Positions 1 to 5,344 of a DNA stretch of 5,344 bases are shown here, piece by piece. Within the stretch, counting starts at the first letter, position 1; every line of letters begins with the position of its first letter. The translations under genes were made by a program, and so were the position numbers. Source of the DNA: Oscillospiraceae bacterium (GTDB lineage Bacteria > Bacillota > Clostridia > Oscillospirales > Ruminococcaceae); the NCBI GenBank assembly GCA_017848075.1, contig JAGALG010000024.1:1-5344 (forward strand). The letters run 5' to 3'. The notes beneath the pieces were generated by a model. The model worked only from the letters and a program-made list of their open reading frames with translations. It searched no databases and had not been told where the DNA came from.

Positions 1-3000
1 AACTGCAGTTACTTCACCATAATCATCGACCAGCACCACATCTTCGTCACTGCTCTTCCAAATCAAATCATCTTCCTCATAACCGTCAGGCAAGGTAAAA
101 TCGATTTGGTAGATATCGTCCAGAAGCAGAGTTACCGACTCTTCTGTGAAACTGAGTCCTTCTGTTTCGGAACTTTCTTCATTGCTGCTTCCAGCTCCCT
201 GATTTGGCGTTGCTTCTGTTCCCACTGACTGTGTGCCAGTAATGCCGGCATTACTTGAACCCGCTGCTTTCAGGAAGTTGGAGATTGCATCTGCCATTGC
301 TTCTGCAACTGCCTCCTGATAATCATCATCGATCAGTTTTCGGTACTCTTTATTGTTGGACATGAAGCCGCCTTCTGACAGAATGCCCACGAACTGCGGA
401 TCACGAGTCACATAGAATACATCGTAGCGGGATCCACGGTTATTGGTATCCAATGCGGAACTGATTGCTGAACTCATTTTCGTTGCCAAAGACTGAGCAA
501 ATGGATAGAAGTAGTACACTTCTGTACCGGTCGCACTGGAAGATGCCGAGTTATGATGCACGGAAATATAGATTTGTGCATTAAAGGCCTGTGCTTTTGC
601 CAAACGAGTATCCATATCCATGGTCGTGTTGATCGTATTCAACAACAGAACCTCTGCACCTTTGCGTTCCAGTTCTGCTGCCAGCTGTTTCGCAATGGCC
701 CAGTTGATGTGCTTCTCCTGATAATTTGGATTAAAGCCCGGTGCACCGTTATCCTGGCCACCATGACCCGGGTCAACTACAATACGAGCTCCCTTGATCT
801 TCGTTGGGTTATTGAAGCGGAATACGATTGCACCCTCTTCGTGGTATGCCTTGTATCCCAGGAAAGCACCTTGTGATTTCAAACCAAGAACAAGTTTCGT
901 ATCGCTCCATGTCGCAGAACTAAACAGCGGATTCTTAGTCAAGGAAGCAATGTCCTCTGTTACAGAAACCGTATATTTAAAATCAATGGAGAACTTCGTC
1001 TTACTGTAAGACGGAATAAAAGGTACTGGCTGCTCTGAGTTCAGAATCACATAAGTGTAGTCCTCATCAGCCTTCACTGTCATGCCCGTAATCTTGTTGT
1101 TAGCAACATATGCATTTGGATCTGAGATCGCAGCAATATCGCTGCTATAAACACGAACACCCGAAGCAAGCTTATAGAATTTCTTTACCTCATCACCGGA
1201 TTTGTAAGTCACTTCTTCACCGACCGCATAATCCAGTGTACCTTTTGGAAGACGATAGTTGCTGGAGGTTGGGTACGGGCCAATCTCATTGGTTGGGAAT
1301 GTGATCGCCTGATCCGCTGTAACACGAACCAAAACGCCATCCTCAACGATTGCCAGTTTATTCACTGTCACGCTGGCGCCCTGCATGGTTTTGGTAACGC
1401 CCTCCCAGGTTGCAGTCACAACGATATTACCCAAATTCTGTACTTCACGAGTTGCATTCGGTACGACAAAGGAACCGGTATAGCGTTTGTAAGTGGTACC
1501 TCGAAGATCTTCATCACCACTGGTCTCATCCACAGACATAGGATAATTCTGTCCGTTTACAGTGAACATGACGCTGGAGTTTTCATATGCAACCGCTGTA
1601 ACGGAAACCTTCATTCCACCTTCAACTGCCATTGCACCGGTTGGGTTCACTTCTTTCAATACCTGAACCTGACGATTGATGGTAAAGGTCATCGTTTTTG
1701 CTTTGTGCGTGAAGGTATACTTATTTTCACCTGGCTGCAGATCCACTGTATAGGAGAAGAAGCCGTTTTCATCGGTTTCCACTACCTTTCCATCCACAAC
1801 AACATCAGCATTGGGATCCGATGCACCCTGGAAGGTATAGGTTTTATCTGTAGTAGAAATATTCAGCTGCGTTGGCTTCGAGAAAGCCAGCTCTGTCAGA
1901 ATATGTTCTTTCTTAACATTATCCGAGAAATAGTCCATCAACAAGGTGGTACTGTTCTGTGGATTCGCCACCAAATCGCTGAGAGACTGGAAGGCGCTTC
2001 CCTGCAGATTACTGCACTCCTCCAAAGCGATCATCTGACGAGTCAGCTGATCGTGAGCAGCCCAGCCTGCTGAAATGTCTGTCGTACAAGCCCGCTCCGC
2101 TGCATGAATCATATAGACAGGAGTTTCCTTCTCTGCAGCCAAAGCATCCCACCATTTCGCTATGGTATCAAAAGGCATCGTGGTATCCGCAGTTGAAGTA
2201 AAGTTTGCTACTGCAATAAAGTCCACTGCGCCTTCTTCCAGCAAAGCTTTGCTGTCCAAATTGCTTCGCTTCCAACCCAAGGTTTCTGCCGGAATATCCA
2301 CGCCAGCTTCATCGTTAGCCAAAGTCGCCCAAATTGCATCGGTCAAAAGACCTACCTGGGTGTTCGGGTTGTATTTTCGAACCAGCTCTTTCGCAGAATT
2401 TACCATCATCCGAGCATTGTCCTGTAGATACTGCTCATAGCTGCGGCCTGCACCATATTTCATGTAATCCGAATAGGAAGCGACAACCTCTGGATTTTCA
2501 CAGCCGGTCAATAGGATACCATCCAGATTATAGTTTTTAACCAAATCGATATAGGCATCCTCTGCCAAATTGGCACTCTCTGTATTTTTCAGTTCACTGC
2601 GGCTGATACTGCTGCCATCTGCATACAGGGAAAGGTCATAAACACCATAAAGGAATAAGCCTTTTTCCCTTACGGCCTGGCACAGATATGCAAGTGCATC
2701 AAAGCTGCTGTAAGAGCGAATGGCTTCCACGGAAAAGACCGAACCTTTTTCAGTCAACAGCGGAACAATGATGGTATTCATCTCATATCCTTCCGCCTGT
2801 TTTAACATGGCGTCAATCTCCGCCCGCTGTTCTTCGTCTGTTTTTAACGGATCTGTCAGAAAGTCAACTCCTGCGTTGACAACAACAGCACGCATTTTAT
2901 CCGGTTTATTGAAGGAAATCAGCTCCTCCTCCGGAATCAGAGTTTCTTCTGTGTTGCCTTCATTCTCATCCGTCGCTTCCTGTTCCGTTTCTGGGTCGAC

Positions 3001-3210
3001 AGATTCAGGAAGGTTCTCTGTCTCTGTATTCTCTTCTGTCGTTTCCTGTTGTTCTTCCTGCGCGCTGTTATCCAGAACAGGTTGATCCTCTTCCCGCATG
3101 AGAAAAGCTGCCGTTCCAGCACAAACCGTTATGAACAGGAAGGCCGCAGACAGTGCCAAAGCTAGCTTCTGCATCTGCTGCATTGATTTTTTCTTTCTTT
3201 TTCTTGGCAA
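1..3210 (-). CDS. Multidomain surface N-acetylmuramoyl-L-alanine amidase with N-terminal degenerate GHL10-like barrel (3' end outside window)
   Basis: Amidase_3 enzymes use zinc to cut the amide bond between N-acetylmuramic acid and the stem peptide of peptidoglycan, outside the membrane. The frame is open for 1070 codons from a TTG at 3210 to base 1, with no stop, so the C-terminus is missing. Residues 1-15 are basic (RKRKKK) and about 16-38 are hydrophobic, giving a signal peptide or membrane anchor with no good lipobox. Residues 39-100 form a Glu/Thr/Gln-rich linker. About 104-440 resemble a GHL10/DUF187 barrel, starting with MRAVVVNAG at 106, but without its acidic motif. About 446-516 look like an Ig-like, glucodextranase-B-type domain; 519-617 are another beta module; 620-812 are beta-rich and may include SH3-like or AMIN-like parts (inference). 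Amidase_3 spans about 809-983 with all expected residues: H816 (DPGHGG), E832, H885 (SVHHNS) and E946 (SEGGF). After a Ser/Glu/Thr/Gly linker, 1021-1070 begin a Big_2-like domain. The gene follows the GHL10 lipoprotein gene by 15 nt, probably in one operon. The amidase call is firm; the module boundaries are approximate. Confidence 0.93.
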   Translation of the reverse strand, partial: MPRKRKKKSMQQMQKLALALSAAFLFITVCAGTAAFLMREEDQPVLDNSAQEEQQETTEENTETENLPESVDPETEQEATDENEGNTEETLIPEEELISFNKPDKMRAVVVNAGVDFLTDPLKTDEEQRAEIDAMLKQAEGYEMNTIIVPLLTEKGSVFSVEAIRSYSSFDALAYLCQAVREKGLFLYGVYDLSLYADGSSISRSELKNTESANLAEDAYIDLVKNYNLDGILLTGCENPEVVASYSDYMKYGAGRSYEQYLQDNARMMVNSAKELVRKYNPNTQVGLLTDAIWATLANDEAGVDIPAETLGWKRSNLDSKALLEEGAVDFIAVANFTSTADTTMPFDTIAKWWDALAAEKETPVYMIHAAERACTTDISAGWAAHDQLTRQMIALEECSNLQGSAFQSLSDLVANPQNSTTLLMDYFSDNVKKEHILTELAFSKPTQLNISTTDKTYTFQGASDPNADVVVDGKVVETDENGFFSYTVDLQPGENKYTFTHKAKTMTFTINRQVQVLKEVNPTGAMAVEGGMKVSVTAVAYENSSVMFTVNGQNYPMSVDETSGDEDLRGTTYKRYTGSFVVPNATREVQNLGNIVVTATWEGVTKTMQGASVTVNKLAIVEDGVLVRVTADQAITFPTNEIGPYPTSSNYRLPKGTLDYAVGEEVTYKSGDEVKKFYKLASGVRVYSSDIAAISDPNAYVANNKITGMTVKADEDYTYVILNSEQPVPFIPSYSKTKFSIDFKYTVSVTEDIASLTKNPLFSSATWSDTKLVLGLKSQGAFLGYKAYHEEGAIVFRFNNPTKIKGARIVVDPGHGGQDNGAPGFNPNYQEKHINWAIAKQLAAELERKGAEVLLLNTINTTMDMDTRLAKAQAFNAQIYISVHHNSASSSATGTEVYYFYPFAQSLATKMSSAISSALDTNNRGSRYDVFYVTRDPQFVGILSEGGFMSNNKEYRKLIDDDYQEAVAEAMADAISNFLKAAGSSNAGITGTQSVGTEATPNQGAGSSNEESSETEGLSFTEESVTLLLDDIYQIDFTLPDGYEEDDLIWKSSDEDVVLVDDYGEVTAV

Positions 3211-3214
3211 AGGG

Positions 3215-3223
3215 CTCCCCCCT
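3215..3223 (-). promoter_or_regulatory. Probable ribosome binding site of the amidase gene (decides the TTG start)
   Basis: On the minus strand the purine run AGGGGGGAG ends 4 nt before the TTG at 3210. It lies between the preceding stop codon (3228-3226) and this start. The in-frame upstream codon at 3228-3226 is that TAA, so the start cannot lie further upstream. The next in-frame ATG, at 3183, is about 31 nt from the purine run and would remove the basic RKRKKK segment that precedes the hydrophobic stretch. TTG is therefore preferred. The spacing is short and the match to AGGAGG is imperfect, so initiation may be weak. Confidence 0.6.
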
Positions 3224-3225
3224 TT

Positions 3226-4707
3226 TTATTTTAAAACTTCTTTCAGATTGTTCATTTCTTTATTCATCTGACTTTGAACGGAAGTAGATGGAAGAAAAAC
3301 AGAATCATAACGGAAAAGGACGAAGCCCTCATAACTTTCCTCTTCTCTTGCTGTTTCCACCATACGACTTAATAAATCAGAATTTTGCTTCCACTCATTC
3401 TTGCCTTCACCGGCCCATGTGTCCTCAACCCCCACTTTATAGGGAGCAAGTCCGATCAACAGGTCAACCGAGGAAAGCCGAATCAAAGAATTCCAGGCCT
3501 TTACCGTCTCCTTGTAAGGGCTGGTTTCATTTTCAAAGCCAAAATAGATTTGAGGACAAATATAGTCCACATAGCCCGGCTGTGACAGCCATAGGGCAAC
3601 ATCAATAAACTGTTTATTGTAGTTATTTTCTAAATTTCCCTGTGGACTGATACCGAAGCGAAGCGTATCATCCGCTTGATGAATAGTCTGATAAACTGCC
3701 AGAACTAATTCATTTACATTCTGCCGTCTCCAATCCGCTAAAGACAATTTTCCACCGGATTCTTTATAAGCAGCGTAAGAATCTTTATCAAAAGCTTCAT
3801 CTGTGGTCGGATAGAAATAGTCATCAAAATGGATTCCATCTACACCGTAGTTCTCAACGATCTCTCGCACGCCGTCTGTAATTAGCTTCTGGGCCTTTTT
3901 ACTGGCTGGGTCAAAGTAGATGCCCCCACCATATTCAATGGCATCTCCGGTCTTCAGGTAGCTATGTACTACATTCCCGGAAGACAGTTCTTTGTTATAA
4001 TTCGTATTACGGATACGATACGGGTTGATCCAAGCTTCGATCTGTAAACCTCGATTGTGTGCTTCCCGTACCATGATCTTTAGGGGATCAAAGCCAGGAG
4101 CCTCGCCCTCAACACCGGCTGCCAAATAAGACCATGGGAAGTACTCCGATGGATAGATGGCATCCGCATAGGGCCGTACTTGCACGATAACTGTATTTAG
4201 TCCCATCGCGGTTACATTGTCAAAAGCTGCAGAAATATTTTTCGTAAAAGCATGCTCTGTTTTTCCCTGCAGCATCGTTTGGAATTCAAAATATGAGAAC
4301 CATACTGCTCTGATTTCCTTTTGAGTCACAGGCCTCTGTTCCGGCGGCTGCTCCGTGTTTTCTTCCTGTAATGGAGGCTCCGGCTCTATTGGTTGTATCG
4401 GTTCCTGTGTTATCGGTTGCTGCACCGTTGGTGGTGTGATCGGTTCAACCGAAGGCTCCTCATTTTTCTCTGCTTCCACCGGAGGATCTTCCGCTTCTAT
4501 TTCTTCTTTCGTTTCGGATTTCTCCTCTTGGATCGGCTCTGTAAACTCTGGTCGTTCGGCAGGAAAATCTTCCTGCTGGTCCAAATTTTCCTCTACCTGC
4601 AATTCACTGCGCTCTGTCAGTTCTTCCACTGACAGCCTTGGCGTATCGCTGCAGGCTGTTTGCAGCAGCAACAGAGCAGTCAAGAGCAATATTGTCCATT
4701 TTTTCAT
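3226..4707 (-). CDS. Exported GHL10/DUF187-family glycosyl-hydrolase-like protein, probable lipoprotein
   Basis: This is a 493-residue protein of the GHL10 (DUF187) family, predicted TIM-barrel glycoside hydrolases found on bacterial surfaces; the substrate is unproven and may be cell-wall or other glycans. The N-terminus MKKWTILLLTALLLLQTAC is a signal peptide with a likely lipidated Cys19, although Gln at -3 makes the lipobox atypical. Residues 20-130 form a low-complexity Glu/Pro/Gln linker that would hold the catalytic domain away from the membrane. The barrel runs from about 131 to 475. It opens with EIRAVWFSYFEF and shows family motifs VQVRPYADAIYPS (175-187), IEAWINPYR (223-231), VDGIHFDDYFYP (289-300, with the acidic pair D295/D296), GISPQGN (352-358) and DYICPQIYFGF (381-391). 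The ATG at 4707 is chosen because a good AGGAGG lies 7 nt upstream and the signal peptide starts there. A GTG at 4788 is in frame but falls at the predicted transcription start. The gene is followed 15 nt later by the amidase gene. Confidence 0.93.
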   Translation of the reverse strand: MKKWTILLLTALLLLQTACSDTPRLSVEELTERSELQVEENLDQQEDFPAERPEFTEPIQEEKSETKEEIEAEDPPVEAEKNEEPSVEPITPPTVQQPITQEPIQPIEPEPPLQEENTEQPPEQRPVTQKEIRAVWFSYFEFQTMLQGKTEHAFTKNISAAFDNVTAMGLNTVIVQVRPYADAIYPSEYFPWSYLAAGVEGEAPGFDPLKIMVREAHNRGLQIEAWINPYRIRNTNYNKELSSGNVVHSYLKTGDAIEYGGGIYFDPASKKAQKLITDGVREIVENYGVDGIHFDDYFYPTTDEAFDKDSYAAYKESGGKLSLADWRRQNVNELVLAVYQTIHQADDTLRFGISPQGNLENNYNKQFIDVALWLSQPGYVDYICPQIYFGFENETSPYKETVKAWNSLIRLSSVDLLIGLAPYKVGVEDTWAGEGKNEWKQNSDLLSRMVETAREEESYEGFVLFRYDSVFLPSTSVQSQMNKEMNNLKEVLK

Positions 4708-4714
4708 TTCTCTT

Positions 4715-4720
4715 CCTCCT
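4715..4720 (-). promoter_or_regulatory. Ribosome binding site of the GHL10 lipoprotein gene
   Basis: A perfect AGGAGG on the minus strand lies 7 nt upstream of the ATG at 4707. It settles the start codon against the longer in-frame reading that begins with GTG at 4788, whose extra 27 residues do not resemble a signal peptide. Confidence 0.88.
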
Positions 4721-4794
4721 GACGCATGATTCTGTCCTTGCCACTGTATGCCGGTCTGTAAGGCAATATGCGCTGATTCTTTTGTCACCCTCTA

Positions 4795-4823
4795 AGTTTA
4801 CACTGATTTGTTTACAAGGTCAA
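4795..4823 (-). promoter_or_regulatory. Sigma-A-type promoter for the GHL10-amidase operon
   Basis: Read on the minus strand, a -35 box TTGACC (4823-4818, 5 of 6 to consensus) is followed by a 17-nt spacer and a -10 box TAAACT (4800-4795, 4 of 6). Transcription should start near 4788, giving a leader of about 80 nt before the ATG at 4707. It lies downstream of the clpX terminator, as expected for an independent transcription unit. It was found by eye; no start site has been mapped. Confidence 0.65.
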
Positions 4824-4876
4824 GTCGACAGCTTTTGTTTCCCTTCGACGAATTTATGAATTTTTTATGAAAGACG

Positions 4877-4914
4877 AAAAAAAGAGACCGTGCGTTACTA
4901 CGCACGGTCTCTTT
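4877..4914 (-). terminator. Rho-independent terminator downstream of clpX
   Basis: Arms at 4914-4900 and 4895-4881 form a perfect 15-bp stem (AAAGAGACCGTGCGT and its complement) closed by a 4-nt loop. On the minus strand the hairpin runs into seven consecutive T residues (4883-4877), three of which also pair in the stem base. The stem begins 11 nt after the clpX stop codon. The T run is on the minus strand, matching clpX. A run of A before the stem is limited, so activity in the opposite direction is less likely. Confidence 0.93.
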
Positions 4915-4925
4915 GGAATTTCTTT

Positions 4926-5344
4926 CTATTTTACAGATGCCGGGAGCAGCAGTTTTACTGCCTTTTTATTTGGATCATATTCTTTCAAACAATCCCCATT
5001 ATGTTCAACTGCTTCTTTCGTGATGGTGATACGCACAATACCTTCTTCCGATGGACTGTTAAACATCAGCTCATCCAAGGTTTCTTCCATGATGGCACGC
5101 AGACCGCGAGCACCTGTTTTACGCTCCACTGCTTTTTGAGCGATTGCCTGCAGAGCTTCGTGGGTAAATTCAAGCTGGATTCCTTCCATAGCAAACAGCT
5201 TCTGATACTGCTTCACTAAAGCATTTTTAGGCTCGGTGAGAATACGGATCAAACCGTCCTCATTCAGTTCTGTCAGCGTCGCAATAATTGGCAGACGGCC
5301 AATCAACTCTGGAATCAAACCGAATTTCACAAGATCCTGTGGGG
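4926..5344 (-). CDS. clpX: ATP-dependent Clp protease ATP-binding subunit ClpX, C-terminal part
   Basis: ClpX is the cytosolic AAA+ hexamer that recognises tagged or specific proteins, unfolds them with ATP and feeds them to the ClpP peptidase. The window holds its last 138 codons; full-length ClpX is usually around 420 residues, so the zinc-binding domain, Walker A and B motifs and the ClpP-binding IGF loop lie to the right, outside the window. Family signatures here are the stretch DLVKFGLIPELIGRLP just inside the edge, EPKNALVKQYQKLF in the small AAA+ subdomain, and the sensor-2 motif RKTGARGLR, whose arginine contacts nucleotide. The C-terminus ends in ASVK before a TAG stop. A GTG at 5330 is an internal valine codon, not a start, because the homology continues upstream (PQDL). 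The gene ends in a strong terminator, so the genes to its left are probably a separate unit. Confidence 0.97.
   Translation of the reverse strand, partial: PQDLVKFGLIPELIGRLPIIATLTELNEDGLIRILTEPKNALVKQYQKLFAMEGIQLEFTHEALQAIAQKAVERKTGARGLRAIMEETLDELMFNSPSEEGIVRITITKEAVEHNGDCLKEYDPNKKAVKLLLPASVK

Noticed and set aside
553..2540. Several plus-strand frames of 60-120 codons
   Set aside because: They are all antisense to the long amidase frame, overlap each other, and have no recognisable domains or good ribosome binding sites.
2937..3122. 61-codon minus-strand frame over the start of the amidase gene
   Set aside because: It is an alternate frame inside the amidase linker, rich in Arg/Lys/Gln because of the shifted acidic codons, with no ribosome binding site.
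4355..4729. 124-codon plus-strand frame rich in Ser, Gly and Cys
   Set aside because: It is antisense to the Glu/Pro linker of the lipoprotein; the Ser-rich composition is the complement of Glu/Pro codons, and no family is recognised.
4708..4788. N-terminal extension of the lipoprotein gene starting at GTG 4788
   Set aside because: It coincides with the predicted transcription start and lacks a ribosome binding site. It would also bury a clear signal peptide 27 residues into the protein. The AGGAGG 7 nt before ATG 4707 decides the start.
4844..4852. TTCGACGAA interrupted palindrome upstream of the promoter, considered as an operator
   Set aside because: It has only 4-bp arms, has no second copy in the intergenic region and matches no operator I can name, so it is within chance expectation.
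5328..5330. GTG at 5330 as a start of a short separate gene
   Set aside because: ClpX homology continues in frame to the window edge, so this is an internal valine codon.

Overview
The window looks like a chromosomal segment of a Firmicute, most likely a mid-GC Clostridia-type anaerobe. I infer this from the ClpX sequence, the AGGAGG-type ribosome binding site, a TTGACC-17-TAAACT promoter, and surface proteins with long acidic linkers and bacterial Ig-like domains. I cannot name a genus from sequence alone. All three genes lie on the minus strand, so transcription runs from high to low coordinates.

From right to left the layout is as follows. (1) 5344-4926 is the C-terminal third of clpX, the AAA+ unfoldase of the ClpXP protease; its 5' part lies outside the window. 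(2) 4914-4877 is a strong intrinsic terminator: a perfect 15-bp stem, a 4-nt loop and a 7-T run. (3) 4823-4795 is a sigma-A-like promoter, whose predicted start lies about 80 nt upstream of the next gene. (4) 4707-3226 encodes a 493-residue exported, probably lipid-anchored, glycosyl-hydrolase-like protein (GHL10/DUF187 family) with a long Pro/Glu linker. (5) 3210-1 encodes a very large exported or membrane-anchored protein that runs off the left edge with at least 1070 residues and no stop. It starts 15 nt after the previous stop. Its order is an N-terminal hydrophobic segment, an acidic linker, a degenerate GHL10-like domain, beta-rich/Ig-like modules, a complete zinc amidase_3 domain (N-acetylmuramoyl-L-alanine amidase), a linker and the start of a Big_2-like domain.

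The promoter and the 15-nt spacing suggest that genes 4 and 5 form a cell-envelope operon. It is insulated from clpX by the terminator. One product carries an intact GHL10-type barrel. The other carries a barrel that has lost the hallmark acidic motif and is fused to a peptidoglycan amidase. A reasonable inference is a cell-wall remodelling pair, in which the degenerate barrel may bind glycan or mediate assembly rather than cleave. There is no gene-free stretch over 300 bases. I saw no RNA gene, mobile element or CRISPR array.
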